Shown in pieces: positions 34,961 to 47,356 of a DNA stretch of 64,000 nt; the stretch's first letter is position 1, and each line of letters starts with the position of its first letter. The notes below the pieces were generated by a model. That model saw only the letters and a program-made list of their open reading frames with translations, was not told where the DNA came from and ran no database searches. The stretch spans positions 62,001-126,000 of the forward strand of contig JAWRVZ010000156.1 in the NCBI GenBank assembly GCA_037043235.1. The letters are read 5' to 3'. Both the position numbers and the translations under genes were made by a program. This DNA comes from Rhodeus uyekii. Its lineage: Eukaryota; Chordata; Actinopteri; Cypriniformes; Acheilognathidae.

Positions 34961-36340
34961 CATGGGAAAACCAGCCCCTCTAAGGAGGGTCCTAGAGCAA
35001 TCCACCCGGGTTTCCGGTATCAGCCCCGGCTCAGTGGTGGATATGTTCTTAGTACCAGAGACCTCATATTTCCAAAGGGAGGATGGAAGGTTGCGGCTCA
35101 TTCTGGATTTTTGTCTCTTAAATTGATGCGAAGAGATATGATGCTCAAGCGGATCGTAGTACAGATCAGTCCTATAACTGGTCCGGCACGATCGGCATCA
35201 GAGACATATAAATCCCTCATTCCCATCCTTCCAAAATAGGAAGTTCCTGTGGTTCGCCTTCAGGGGGGAAGGCGTACCAGTATCGGTGCTTCCGTGTTTG
35301 GTCCGGCTGCCCTAAGCTCCGCTGTACTTGCAAGGAACTATCGTGTCCTGAACTATGTCGACAACTTGGCTTACCCTGGCCAAGTCGCCGCAGTTAGCAG
35401 CACAACATCGAGGTGCTGTGCCCGCACACAGAGGAGCTGGGGTTAAGACTAAAGACCAGGGGTTCTCCCTGAGGGGTACCCGCTTAGCAATCAAGGTCAC
35501 GGGGCGATGCCCACGCACCCTGAGCATGCGGAAGAACTCTTGGTTCTCGTCTCACGATGCTTACGGCTGAACACCAAGAAGAGTGTACTTTCTCCTAATC
35601 AGAGAACCACTTTCTTGGGAGTCATCTGGGACTCAGTGGCCGTGTCTGCTTGGCTCGCCCCTGAGCGCATTAAGGCCGTTCGTCTAGCCGTTAGGAGCAT
35701 TAAGCTGCGCCAGCCACTCATGGTGGTGGCTAAAGACCAGGGGTTCTCCCTGAGGGGTAACCCGCTTCGCGATCAAGGTCACGGGGCGATGCCCACGCAC
35801 CCTAAGCATGCGGAAGAACTCCTGGTTCTCGTCGATGCTTACGGCGGAACACCAAGAAGAGTGTACTTTCTCCTACTCAGAGAACCACTTTCTTGGGAGT
35901 CATTTGGGACTCAGTGGCCATGTCTGCTCGGTTCCTCCCCGAGCGCATCCAGGCCGTTCGTTGAGCTGTTAAGCGACGAGTGACACTCTTAGGCTGAACA
36001 CCAAGAAGAGTGTACTTTCTCCCACGCAGAGAACCACTTTCTTGGGAGTCATTTGGGACTCTTGAATGGGGCTCTTCCCCGAGCGCATTCAAGCCTTCGT
36101 TCAGCCATCAAGAGTATCGAGGGGCGGCTACTCACGGATGTTAGGGTCCATGCAGAGGCTGGGCCGACTGTGTACGAGACCCCTGCAGTGGTGGCTGAAA
36201 ACCAGGGGTTCTCCCCGAGGGCTGGAACTCTTGGTCCCCTTCTTATCTGGAGCAGATTTGGGACAGATATGGCAGGGCACAGGTCTCCTGTTTGCCTCCG
36301 TAAGAATTTCTCTGCCCTCTGTGGCTTTCGTTTAAACATC
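34961..36340 (+). pseudogene. DIRS reverse transcriptase/RNase H, deleted and scrambled
   Basis: It begins MGKPAPLRRVLEQSTRVSGI. About 205 bp present in the second copy (63510-63715) are missing after VPETS. FLWFAFRGE and a degraded active-site region (about 35350-35380) follow. A module reading KKSVLSPNQRTTFLGVIWDS (RT end) and one reading KVTGRCPRTLSMRKNSWF (RNase H side) then recur: A 35449-35700, B 35730-35980, and RT end alone in C 35990-36115. Multiple stops. Intact DIRS RT copies the RNA into circular DNA. Confidence 0.8.
35449..36115 (+). repeat. Imperfect triplication inside DIRS RT/RNase H
   Basis: AACACCAAGAAGAGTGTACT followed by TTCTCC and the AGAACCACTTTCTTGGGAGT block occurs three times (about 35570, 35850 and 36000). 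TAAAGACCAGGGGTTCTCCC occurs twice (35450, 35731), with a related AAAACCAGGGGTTCTCC at 36198. Copies differ by substitutions and small indels, so the duplication is not recent or arose by error-prone template switching. Confidence 0.85.
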
Positions 36341-36455
36341 CAGCGCCTCTGGGGCGGGATGTCATGGTACAGGCGTGACCGAGGCTACGCCTGTACGCTT
36401 TTTCCTCCCATCACTCTGCTCCCGGGAGTTCTGGCCTAGGCGGAGGGTTGCTGAC
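36340..36455 (+). pseudogene. DIRS methyltransferase-like region remnant
   Basis: In alternating frames the sequence reads a VMVQ...PRLRLYAF-like block, then FPPITLLPGVLA. DIRS elements of vertebrates carry a DNA-methyltransferase-like domain between RNase H and recombinase with such a block. Only the end survives here, so the identification rests on position and one short motif. Confidence 0.45.
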
Positions 36456-36529
36456 CCCCGCCCAGAGCTAATGTAGCTGTGGTCTGGCCCCTTAGGGGTC
36501 CAGCTCATAGAAACCAGTCTCTCAGCTGA

Positions 36530-37457
36530 GGTTGTTGAGACCATCCTTCAGTCCAGAGCTCCCTCCATGAGGAAACTCTACGCCTTGAAGTGGAGACTCT
36601 TCACGTCCTGGTGCAGTGAAAAGCAGGTGAACCCAGTAACCTGTCAAGTCGGCAAAGTACTGGAGTTCCTGCAAGAAAGATTTGCGGCAGGGCTGTCCCC
36701 CTCCACCTTGAAGGTTTACGTGGCTGCCATGGTGGCTTGCCACGTACCTCTGGGTGGGGTATCCTTGGGCAGGGACCCCCTAGTCACTTGTTTCCTCCGT
36801 GGTACACTAAGGCTGAGACCTGCGGCACAGACCAGGGTGCCGGCTTGGGACTTGTCCGTGGTACTCCTAGGCCTGTCCCAGCCACCCTTTGAACCTTTAG
36901 AGGAATCTCTATTAAGTACCTCTCTCTTTAGACCCTTCTTTTGCTGGCAATCGCCTCGCTCAAGAGGGTCGGGGATCTTCAGGCCCTCTCGTAAAAGTGG
37001 GGTGGGGTTCTCGCAAGGTTCCCACTAATGTGGCTCGGTCTATCACGCTGCAGGCCTTCTGCCCTCCCCCAGTTGATGTCATGAGCAGGAGCACAAGAAC
37101 AAGGTCTATCCAGTGCGAGCACTGGACGTTTACGTTTTCAAGACTGCCACTTGGCATAAGTCGGACCAACTGTTCGTTTGCTTTGGGGCTCCCAAGGGGC
37201 CCCCAGCTTCCAAGCAAACCCTCAGAAGGTGGATAGTCGAGGCTATCTGCCTAGTTTACGAGTCGGTCGGACATGCTTCTCCTTTGAGGGTCCGAGCCCA
37301 CTCCACTAGGAGCATGGCGGCATCCAAGGCTCTCCTCTCCGGAGTCTCCTTGTCTGATGTTTGGGCTGCGGCTGGCTGGTCCTCACCGCACACATTCATG
37401 AGGTTCTACCAGCTAGACCTCGATGCTGCCCCGGGAACCAGGGTGCTCTCTCAGTGA
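36530..37457 (+). pseudogene. DIRS tyrosine recombinase
   Basis: The N-terminal core-binding half reads RKLYALKWRLFTSWC, then VGKVLEFLQERFAAGLSPST and LKVYVAAMVACHVPLGG. The first catalytic Arg region SLKRVGDLQAL appears in another frame near 36955-36985. The C-terminal catalytic half reads TWHKSDQLFVCFGAPKGPP, then RVRAHSTRSMAAS with the H-x-x-R pair, and WSSPHTFMRFYQLDL with the nucleophilic Tyr. Catalytic residues survive but frameshifts between about 36870 and 37110 disable the protein. The recombinase replaces integrase and joins circular DNA to the target without duplicating it. Confidence 0.88.
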
Positions 37458-37504
37458 GCTGGGACACACCCGGATGCTGACGTCGCTGAGGTGGTGTTGG
37501 CATA

Positions 37505-37600
37505 GCGTTCCCCTAGTGCTTCGACACAGCTCGAGTTCCCTGAAAGGGAACGTCTCGGGTTACATATGTAACCCTGGTTCCCTGAGGAGAACGAGACGCT
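37505..37600 (+). repeat. DIRS internal complementary region
   Basis: CCCCTAGTGCTTCGACACAG, then CTCGAGTTCCCTGAAAGGGAAC is the reverse complement of the left outer end (28225-28264). The adjoining GTCTCGGGTTACATATGTAA, CCCTGGTTCCCTGAGG and AACGAGACGCTGTGTC is the reverse complement of the right outer end. The two halves abut, as in the circular-junction template that DIRS uses to restore its ends. Confidence 0.88.
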
Positions 37601-37640
37601 GTGTCTTTGCCTCAGCTCCTGGCGCCTCCGGGCCCGCTTC

Positions 37641-37856
37641 AGGCATTCATGCTGACGCGCCTGGGTTTCAGACGCGCCTTTATGCTCTTCCTCATGACGT
37701 CACCGGCTACCGCCGGCAGTGACGCATTCACACGCGTTCGTCTCTCATTGGTTGCACAGATCTTCACGTGACTGACGCAAGGCTATTTCCCCTAGTGCTT
37801 CGACACAGCGTCTCGTTCCCCTCAGGGAACCAGGGTTACATACATAACCCGAGACG
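37641..37856 (-). repeat. DIRS right inverted terminal repeat
   Basis: It is the inverted partner of the left repeat, plus an outer extension containing CGTCTCGTTCCC, the loop CTCA and GGGAAC, then CAGGGTTACATACATAACCC and GAGAC. It ends near 37855 before GATTTCTG. Confidence 0.88.
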
Positions 37857-38042
37857 ATTTCTGTACTCAAAATTAAATACATTATGGCATAGTTTATTAA
37901 CCATTTTCATCTATTGATTTTATTTAAATCATAAAAACAATGCATTTGTTCAAAAACTTTAGAATCAGCATACATATGCTTATTCTGAAAATGTTAAAAG
38001 CATGAATATGGCTACCTGTGAAATAAGTACTATTCAATTAGT

Positions 38043-38114
<72 letters not shown>

Positions 38115-38134
38115 ATAATAATATTATTATTATG

Positions 38135-38167
<33 letters not shown>
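38043..38167. repeat. Compound (CTA)n-(CCA)n-(CTA)n-(TAA)n microsatellite
   Basis: Runs of CTA, then CCA, CTA again, then TAA/ATT trinucleotides over 125 bp, with one short interruption. It lies between two DIRS elements in otherwise unremarkable AT-rich DNA. Confidence 0.95.
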
Positions 38168-38168
<1 letters not shown>

Positions 38169-38354
38169 TCTCCAATAATTATATTAGACCCAAAGCCAAT
38201 GCCCAAAGCCCAAATCTGCTCTGTGTGTCTTATGAAGTTTCAAGTTTGAGGATGATGTAAATGAGGTTCCTTCAAAATTATCTTTTCTTTGACATTTTCT
38301 GAAAATGGCCATTTGGAGCTCCAGATTTAAATCACATTTAAATAATTTTCCCTA

Positions 38355-39375
38355 GTTGGGGCATAACACTTGGCTTGAGGGTGGCGAGGCAGTAGCTTCC
38401 TGAATGCCGCCTGCTGCTTAGCAGCCACCTGAAATCCCCCGACGACCGATTTTGTGCAGCCACCGAAAAGGAAAGGACATTGAGCCACAGATGTCTCTTG
38501 CAAGAGCCTCCTTTACTTTAGGCATCGGCCCATAACCGAAGCTATGAGCCCCAACAAGTGTAACATATATGTTTGACTGCGGTGTATGCACCCTGTGGTA
38601 GGTTGGCCTTCTCCAGGACCTCCACAACTTGGTATGGAAGCACAGGACAAAAGGCATGTCCTGACACTGGGGATGAACTCGCACAGGTAGGTGACCTTCA
38701 TCTAGTTAGCTTTTCTTAGGACAAACGTCACTGGTCTCGGCAGGCCAGTCGATGTTAAGCCATGAAACAGAACAAGTCACAACCTTGACAAGCTCCCCAT
38801 GAGCTGAGAAGGAAGGTGGTGAGTCTTCCTCTCCAGCCTCGATGCTAACAACATCCAGCTCCTCAGAGATGGACAGTTTGAGCACCGGTGCCTCTGCCTT
38901 GAGCATGCCTCCGGGTCTAGGCAGAGGAAATCAGATCTGGCAGGTAATCTGCCATCAGATACATCTGCGAACCCCAGGTCATAGAGGGCAGCCTTGTTAA
39001 AAACTGGCAGGCAGGAGCGGACCATACGCAAAGAGAACCGCTCATAGTACTTGAGCGCTGGCCATGTGTGCTCTGCTCCCAAACAAGTGTAACATATGGA
39101 CAGTAGCTCAAAATGTGGCGAGCCCTTGATTTTTTTAACTAGCAAGGGATTGCAAAAACTTACACAGACACAGAATCACCAGCTTCACACATACATCGAC
39201 AAGCAGAGTTTTGCTGAAGACACTCAAAGTTGCCGCTTCCGGGTTCCGGCGCCCTTTTATCATCCTGGTTCATGACGCCAATGACCTGCAAAGTTTTTTC
39301 ACACACTCGTTTGATCGATTTCACAGTGCTTCACGCGACAACATGCCAAGGTATTCCCCTAGCGTTTCGACGCTA
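38355..39375 (-). mobile_element. DIRS gag relic, older subfamily
   Basis: On the minus strand it starts with the DIRS-type CTAGGGGAATACC leader (about 39350) and a GTCATGAACCAGGATGATAA block. It continues through YCPYVTLVWEQSTHGQRS-like and CYTCLGAEHTW segments (Cys-rich motif), SISEELDVVSIEAGEEDSPP, HGELVKVVTCSVSWLNIDWP, LVGAHSFGYGPMPKVKEALA and, near 38400, AAKQQAAF. The order matches gag of the young DIRS copies, but divergence is large and frames are broken. No RT or recombinase follows, so it is a 5'-end fragment. Confidence 0.75.
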
Positions 39376-41713
39376 GCAGTCAGTTAACAACAAAATATGC
39401 ATGCTCCTGTATTCTTAATGACACACCATGGTCTTAACAATATAAAGCTCTGCATGAACTGGGTGAGCATTACTGGGATTTATAGAGTTTTTGCAATGTA
39501 CATGTTTGCACACTAGTGCTGTCTGTCTAACAGCGGACTGATCTACAGCCGTGCAGTTGTCGGGTGGAAGACATGCTGTGATTAATTAGATATCGATAAG
39601 TAGCAAGTCTTACAGGTCTTATACTGCATCTCAACATCCAATTAACAGGCCCTCATTTTCTTTGGGAATGAAGGCTATTTTATTTAAATAAATGTGACAG
39701 GTGACAGGAGGATGAATCTTTTTAGCTGCATAAATTAGCAAATGTTCTCTGTTTTGTGGGGAGATTGTATATGGAGCACAATTACACCACCTTCTTGTTT
39801 AACAATATTGCTCTTTTACAAGCACCTGTTGCTGAATCAATAAATCTTTCCATTCTTTCTCCCCAATGCCAGCAATTACTAAGAAAGCTTAAAAATGTAG
39901 TGCCTGCTTAAGAGTCTCGTTTTGATGAAGACATGTCAGTATTACAGATTCAAATTGATAATTGCTGGACCCTATACAGACTTGATCATGCTAGAGGTAA
40001 ATGTTAACAAATTAATGGAGCTTTTTTGTTCACATTAATTGTGTGTGGTAGGTTAATCATTGATAGAGAGCTGATTTGAATTCTGGGGAGGGATGGATTG
40101 CCTTGACACATTCAGCTTGGAAAATTACCATGCCATTCGGTCAAAATTGGTCCGGTATGATCTATTGTGGAAGAATAATTAGAAGGTTTGGTTATTAGTG
40201 CTATTATTTCAGATCACACACTGGAGTCTGCTATAATAATAATAGTATCAATAAATTAAAAGAAGTACCCACAACTGATTTCCATTATGCTCTATATTAA
40301 TTCTTGTTCTTTTTTTCTCTCTCAGAAGCAATAATGTTTTGAATAAAAAATCGTATTACACCAATGTGTTTACAGCAGTAGTTTTTTAAAAAGTATGAAG
40401 AGAAAAATATAGTGTTCTGTTTTTATAAATCTTTTATGTTATTAAACTGAATTAAAAAAATATTTTTTTACAACTTTTGCCGTTACATGTATGTTGTGCT
40501 TTATAATTGTTTTACTATTTGAATTTAGCTTAAATCTATGAAAGACTGACGATATAAAGATGGTAAAAAAAGGAATAAGGATGGTAAAGAGGGAATTGTT
40601 AATTTTTATCTCATAATTCTGACTTTTTTTGTGTTGTTGCTAGTTTTTCCTCACAGTTCTAAGATGTAGAGTCTAAGAAATAAAGTCAGAATTTCTTTCT
40701 CACAAACCCACTATCTTACAATTCAAACCTTATAACTTGCATTTGTAAGTTTATTTCGTTCAATTCTTCCATAATTGTGAGTTATAAAGTCAGAACTGTA
40801 ACAATTACCTAAATAACACGACAATTTCCTTTTTTTTTATTGTTGTCATGGCGAGAACAAGTTCAATATAAAACCCCATAATAGGCTGTTTAATGGAAAG
40901 TCCCGTTGTGACAATGTGTCCCAATATATTTTCATGGCTAATAATGGTGGAAATATTTCAAGCTGTATGGTATTTCTTAGGGGGTAAATGGAGGGTTAAA
41001 CCAGGCCCCATGTTTCATCATGCATGTGATTTACAGATTAATTGCAAAATGTAACCATCATCATAGAGTGGAAATGTATCAGTAGTACATGTTTTGTCTG
41101 GCCAATTTATACATACAAGAAATGTTAAACCAGCACAGGAAGAGTCAAAAGGTACAGTTTTCTTTGGGAACAGCTGTACACATTTGAAGTGCACACACAC
41201 AGAGATACAGAATTTATTCCTCTTTCACCTCTTCTTGCGCTTGAATCGCCACATACTCACACAATTTTGTCAAAATACTAGTCTAGAAAAGTATTTGTGT
41301 AAACACAATTGGTTGTTTTAGTTAACGTAAACCATTGAGAAAGCAATCCTTTCACACTAGTTAAGGCAACCACTATTGCATTAAATAAACATTAATAGTT
41401 GAGACATATGAAAACTGTACATCGGTCTCTGGCTCAGCTCCTGTTAAAGTGTGAACGCACTTTTAAATCTAGCAGTTGATCACATGACTCTAATCACATG
41501 TTACGTCTGGACGGTGTCTCAAATTGATCGATCAAAAACAAACGTCTGATTGTGACTTTTGATTTAACAGAATGAGACTTGGAAACTCAGAATTCAGCTC
41601 TGTCTGCAGGGACAGTCGTTTTACAGCCCTGAGGGCAATAAAACTCTTTGTCCTCCAGGCCTCCCTTCACCCCCCACATACCTACATACATTCCACAGGA
41701 TGGCACATCTGAA

Positions 41714-41737
41714 AACACACACACACACACACACACA
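41714..41737. repeat. (CA)n microsatellite
   Basis: Twelve AC units without interruption. Confidence 0.95.
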
Positions 41738-42460
41738 GAATATACAAAAATGCCTACATACACTATGTAAACTCGTATAACACTGATGTATTCGTATGTA
41801 TGTATGCATGCCCTCCATGTGTAGTCTTTTTAGTTATTTTAGGTAGTTCATTTAGATGTTTAAATGTGTTTAATCATTTAAACGAAACCACTTTATGTCT
41901 TTCTACCTTTCTTGGTATCATTTGAATTCGTTCAGCCTGCTCAATCTGTATTTTGTTTAATGCTGAAATGCATTACATATTTTCTACCTTTGTTTCAAAT
42001 CTGAGTAAGTTACACACAGGACCATTAACTATGCAGATTAGGTTGAACAGAGACAAAGGGAAATTTCCCAGCATCCACCTCCAAGGTGTGGGAGTGTCCC
42101 TATGTTTCTATAAAGACTCCTGAAATCCAAACATCTCTCTCTCTCTCTATTGAACTTCCTCTCTTCTCTTCAAACTTCTTCCGGCATAGCTTTGCTCCTC
42201 ACGGGGGCAGGGCCTCAGGCGACCGCACCTTCAGAACAAACAGCCATTTTGAATCTCACGCGATTCAAACAAAAGGACCTCAAGGAACAAAACCAGCATC
42301 CAAAGAAACTCTCAACGCAAGACTTGGTAACTTACACACACAAGAGACCTAATGCAAGTATCTAAATCTAAATGCGTTTAAAGCTATATGCCCCTTTTTA
42401 AAGGTGAATTTGCATGATGGATTTCTCAAAGGTTTAATTGTCTGCAGGAATGTCGCTTCC

Positions 42461-42484
42461 TTACTCTCTCTCTCTCTCTCACTC
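42461..42484. repeat. (CT)n microsatellite
   Basis: CTCTCTCTCTCTCTCTCACT: a short CT run with a terminal A interruption. A further TC run lies at 42136-42150. Confidence 0.8.
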
Positions 42485-42967
42485 TCCGTTAAGTCTGTCT
42501 ATGTTATGTTTAACGTTTGTTTTCGTAGATTGTTTAATAAAACACTGTATATATAATCACACATGATTGATTCTGTAATATTCTTGAGTAAGTCACTTCT
42601 ACGTTTGCATCTTGCTACAATGCTAAGTACTTTGGTACAATAATGAAAGATTCTTCTTTATGACGATGAAGAAGATCTTTGTTAAAGTTCATAAAGATCG
42701 CGCCGCTCGTATGAGCGCACATATGGCCGCTGCTTTGAACTCATTGCTAGAATTAATCAATTCTATAAGCCGAATCAAGCTATTTGTATTCATAGTTAAT
42801 TGTAATCTGTTATGATTAATTATCAATATACACAATTCCCTTTAAGCTGGATCTATGTGCATATTTGGTCATAACACATGATCAAACTATATACATAGGT
42901 CCCGCTACCCCGATTACCTTGAGCTGATTTCGCTACACACATAACGTTCAAATCCCATCAGTATAAT

Positions 42968-43104
<137 letters not shown>

Positions 43105-44165
43105 AAACACAGCTTTAGCCTATTTTACATTATGAAAACAGAATAAACCATGTCGTAATATAATTTAAATGTGTATAACCCTTTCATGATGATGTGTGGA
43201 ATAAATGAATGAGCTATTCAAATATTAGCTTAAAAAACGTACCTGTATTCTGAGTTTTGAAAGTCATCATTGTTAAGATAGCAGTACTTGAAACTAAATG
43301 TAGTTGACCAAACTATCCAGTCATGTTAGACCTGCCCTTAACTCATGCAGACATCTTACATTTGTATTATAAATTAACATGTGCTTCGCAATTTGAGTTA
43401 CTTTTTAATACTACACTAAAATATGTGAGGAAATTGACATAATTGCTACCATTATTAAATGGGTTAAATCATGAGACAGTATTGATAAACAACACAGAAT
43501 TATTATATTGTTCACCCTTTAGTATTACAAAGTGTAATAATAAAAATCGTGCAGATGGTCAATACTCTTAATATGTGTTCCACAGATTTTGGCCTTGACC
43601 TTAGATGAAATACACTCACCTAAAGGATTATTAGGAACACCATACTAATATTGTGTTTGTCCCCCTTTCGCCTTCAGAACTGACTTAATTCTACGTGGCA
43701 CTGATTCAACAAGGTGCTAAAAGCATTTTTTTGAAATGTTGGCCCATATTGATAGGATATTATCTTGCAGTTGATGGAGATTTGTGGGATGCACATACAG
43801 GGCACGAAGCTCATTTAAACGTGGCATTTAAACGATGCCCAATTGGCCTTAAGGGGCCTAAAGTGTGCCAAGAAAACATCCACCACACCATTACACCACC
43901 ACCACCAGCCTGCACAGTGGTAACAAGGCCATGCTCTCATTTTGTTCACACCAAATTCTGACTCTACCATCTGAATGTCTCAACAGAAATTGAGACTCAT
44001 CAGACCAGGCAACATTTTTCCAGTTTTCAACTGTCCATCTTTGGTGAGCTCGTGCAAATTGTAGCCTCTTTTTCCTATTTGTAGTGGAGATGAGTGGTAC
44101 CCAGTGGGGTCTTCTGCTGTTGTAGCCCATCCGCCTCAAGGTATTGCGTGTTGTGGCTTCACAAA

Positions 44166-44585
44166 TGTCACGGTTCAGAGGCTCATCGGTTCCTCCTCTG
44201 TGTTTGTGCGGTGTTGTTGGGGGCGTGGTCACTGATTACTCTCTCATTCCCTGTCCCAGCTGCACATCATCACCTCTGACTATTTATTCACGCTCCACTG
44301 ACTACCTTTTGTCAGTTCGTTACAGACAGTCTGCCGTGCTGTGGATCCCGCTGCCTGTTTTTCTGGGGGATCTTCTTCGACTTCGGTCTGGACGGTTATT
44401 CCTGTGCCCGCCCGCTGTGGTCCCTGCGTCACGTCTGCCCGAGCGCACTCTGCCTGCTTTCACCGTCTGCTATCCGGGACCTGGACCTTTTTGCTTTCAC
44501 GCCGCTCCGGATTATATTTTTCTGTTTAATAAACTCACGTGGTGACTCGCTATTGGATCCAGTGTATTTTCTGCATACCCTGACA
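44166..44585 (+). mobile_element. Solo LTR, chromovirus type, nested in Tc1
   Basis: It starts TGTCACGGTTCAG and ends CTGACA, 420 bp, with a perfect TSD ACAAA (44161-44165, 44586-44590). TATTTAT (about 44281) lies 30 bp before GTCAGTTCGTT (44311-44321), and AATAAA lies near 44528. The uninterrupted sequence of Tc1 copy B (about 58728-58742) confirms the empty site. Confidence 0.93.
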
Positions 44586-45107
44586 ACAAATGCTTTGCTG
44601 CATACCTCGGTTGCAACAAGTGGTTATTTCAGTCAAAGTTGCTCTTCTATCCGCTTGAATCAGTCGGCCCGTTCTCCTCTGACCTCTAGCATCAGCAACG
44701 CATTTTCGCCCACAGGCCTGCCACATACTGGATGTTTTTTTCCCTTTTCACACCATTCTTTGTAAACCTCAGAAATGGTTGTGAGTGAAAATCCCAGAAA
44801 CGAAACAGGTTGGGAAATACTAGTGATGTGACGTTTGACACAGAGGCTTCGAAGCTTGTATCAAAAAAACGACATCTCACAATGAAAACTACACATGAAG
44901 CATTGTATTGGAGCGTGATTCGTTTTGCCATAACCACGTGATCAGTTAAGTCCAAAGCTTCGTTTTCTCCCTCAACCACGTGACTGCTTCGTAATCTGAT
45001 TCAAAAGTAGCGCGAAACCCTTGAGCAGGTTTTGAGTGTCATGCACTTCGGTAAAACAGTAGTGAACTGACTCGAAACAGAGGATAAGGTGTTCTGAATT
45101 TTACAGC

Positions 45108-47087
45108 ATGGAACCAGCCAAGAAAAGAGGCCGTTCGGAAGTCTGGCAGCATTTTCAGGTTGTATCAACAAATAAGGTAAGCTCATTGTTGTTATTTATT
45201 ATTAATATTATTATTAATATCAATAATAATATTGTAAAATAAAAAAAAAATAATTATATGAATTAGGCTAATAGTGATATGAATAAATATTTACACAAAT
45301 ACTTTTACACATATTCAATTTATAATAAAATATGTTATGTTAAATAATAGGCTTAGCCTATATAATGTATATGAAAAATTACAATAAATTAATACGTTAC
45401 CTCCTTCTTTAGGTTGAATGCCTGATTTGTTCTCAACAGCTTTCTTATAATAACAGCACATTCTCAATGTTGAGACATTTGAGAGCTAAACACGAGAATA
45501 CATCTTGTGAAAGTGGACCAGCTACTTGCAACCAAGGTATAACACTTCTGATCTTTTCTTTTTTTATGCATAGTTATGTATTATTTAAGTTATGTTTTAA
45601 ATACTTTATTGCAGGAATCAGAAAACAAAAGATTGATGAGGCCTTGGTGAACATGGTTGTGAAAGATTACCAGCCATTTTCAATTGTTGAAGATGCTGGC
45701 TTCAAAGAGTTTGTAGGTTTGTTGGATCCAACCTACGCTCTTCCATCCCGTCAGGCATTAAAGAAAATGGTGGAGGAGAAATACAAAGAGGCCAAAGAGA
45801 AGGCAAAAGAAGAGGTGAAAAATGACAAAGCTGTAAGCCTCACATCTGATATGTGGACATCTCTTCATATGGATGCATATCTGGCAGTGACATGTCATTT
45901 TATAAATGAAAATGATCAACTGTCCACAGTTTTATTAGGGGTTGGAAAATTTTCAAAAAGTCACACTTCTGAAAATATTGCAGAAGTGAAGTCAGCTTTG
46001 ATACAGGAGTGGGGCATTCAAAACAAGGTACGGTGTCTGGTAACTGATGCCGCTGCCAATATGATTGCCTGTGCCAGCATCTTAAAGCTCCGCCACACCA
46101 ACTGCATAGCACATGCCTTAAACCTAGTTGTGAAGAAGGCAATAGAACAAACACAAGGATTGGAGGACATTAGACTAAAGGCAGGGAAGATTGTGGCTCA
46201 TTTCAAGTCTAGCACAACAGCAAGAGAGAGATTATTGGTTTTAAAAAATTAGATGGGCAAACCAACTCATTAGTTGATTCAGGAGGTGGATACTCGATGG
46301 AACAGCACATATACCATTTTAGAGCATCTCTTTGCTCAGAGGGAGCCAGTAGGTGCTGCTTTGGTAACTTTGAAGACAGACCTCACACCTTTGACTTCAG
46401 AGGAGTACCAAAAAGTACATGAATGTCTTGGTGTAATGTGTCACTTCATGTAATGTGTCGGCTTCCACTGAAATGTCAGAAGAGAAGAGAGTGTCTGGGT
46501 CTAAGGTGATTCCTCTTGTAAAAATGCTGAGGCATGCAATCAGTTCAAAGATCTCACAGGTTCATGATGAGACGGCTGTGCAATTGTGCAACAACCTACC
46601 TCATGAGACTTCTTGCTGAAAGGACGTGTGCATATGAGACTATGAGCGTCATAACTCTGGCAACTCTGCTTGATCCACGCTTTAAAACTATAGGTTTCTG
46701 CAGCCAGTCAAATGCTCAGAATGTGCTGCAATCATTAGAGCAGCCCAAAACACCCCATCCACATCCTCTAAAATACCCTCATCACAACCAGAGACAACAG
46801 CAGCCACGGGCAGTGATGTCACCCAGTCAGGTACTGTTTGTTTTATTGTGTGTGTGTGTATTTGGCATGCATCATGCAGAGAATTAAATTACTGTTGCAG
46901 AGAATTAAATTACATTCCATCAAAGTTTTTTTGTATTGTTCTGTCTATTAGGTCTGTGGGATCTACTGGACAGTCATTTTGGGGAAACCAGAAACATAAA
47001 AAATGCAACTGCAGATGCCAAAAAAAAAGAAATAGACTTAGCCCCCGCACAGTTGAACAAGTTCTCTTCCTTAATAAAAATCTTTGA
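45108..47087 (+). pseudogene. hAT transposase (BED finger, RNase H-like core, dimerisation tail)
   Basis: Exon 1 (45108-45176) starts MEPAKKRGRSEVWQHFQVVS. A GT-AG intron leads to exon 2 (45413-45536), completing a BED finger with CLICSQQL and LRHLRAKH. Exon 3 starts at 45615 and stays open to a TAG at 46252; it contains SLTSDMWTS and CLVTDAAANM, catalytic-core blocks, and HTNCIAHALNLVVKKAI. Later exon sequence reads YETMSVITLATLLDPRFKTI (about 46640) and, after a probable intron (46830-46951), LWDLLDSHFGETRNIKN. Most of the hATC domain is deleted; only KKRNRLSPRTVEQVLFLNK remains. It is an inactivated cut-and-paste transposase. Confidence 0.88.
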
Positions 47088-47109
47088 TATCTTCAATTTC
47101 CCTCAAAAT

Positions 47110-47356
47110 AAAAACTCCCCAGATCACAAGCCCTTTCATCACCCTGTTCACAAGCACATCACCATTCCACAATTATTTTCTTTTATTTTTATTATATATG
47201 CCTACATGAGCCTTGCCTATGAATTCATAGGTTTAGTACCAAGGCTAAAGTTTAAGCAAATAAGTCTGAATGTGTTGATGTTTCATGTGACCACTGTAAA
47301 GCTGCTTTGAAACAATCTGTATTGTAAAAAGCGCTATATAAGTAAAGTTGACTTGA
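47110..47356 (+). repeat. Retroposon 3' end nested in hAT
   Basis: The tail AAAGCTGCTTTGAAACAATC, then TGTATTGTAAAAAGCGCTAT and ATAAGTAAAGTTGACTTGA is a very common fish LINE/SINE 3' end. The left limit is approximate. It lies between the hAT coding end and its 3' terminal repeat. Confidence 0.6.

Larger units (their letters stand above)
28225..37856 (+). mobile_element. DIRS element, structurally complete, with nested Gmr1-like element
   Basis: This tyrosine-recombinase retrotransposon keeps the full DIRS layout: inverted terminal repeats (28225-28415 and 37641-37856), gag, RT/RNase H, a methyltransferase-like remnant, tyrosine recombinase, and an internal complementary region (about 37505-37600) whose halves are complementary to the left and right outer ends. 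No target-site duplication is expected or seen. Without the nested element it is about 4.65 kb. All coding parts are broken. A second copy of the same subfamily lies at 61561-64000 and shares several defects. Confidence 0.9.

Noticed and set aside
44144..44545. 133-residue open frame
   Set aside because: It falls inside the solo LTR at 44166-44585.
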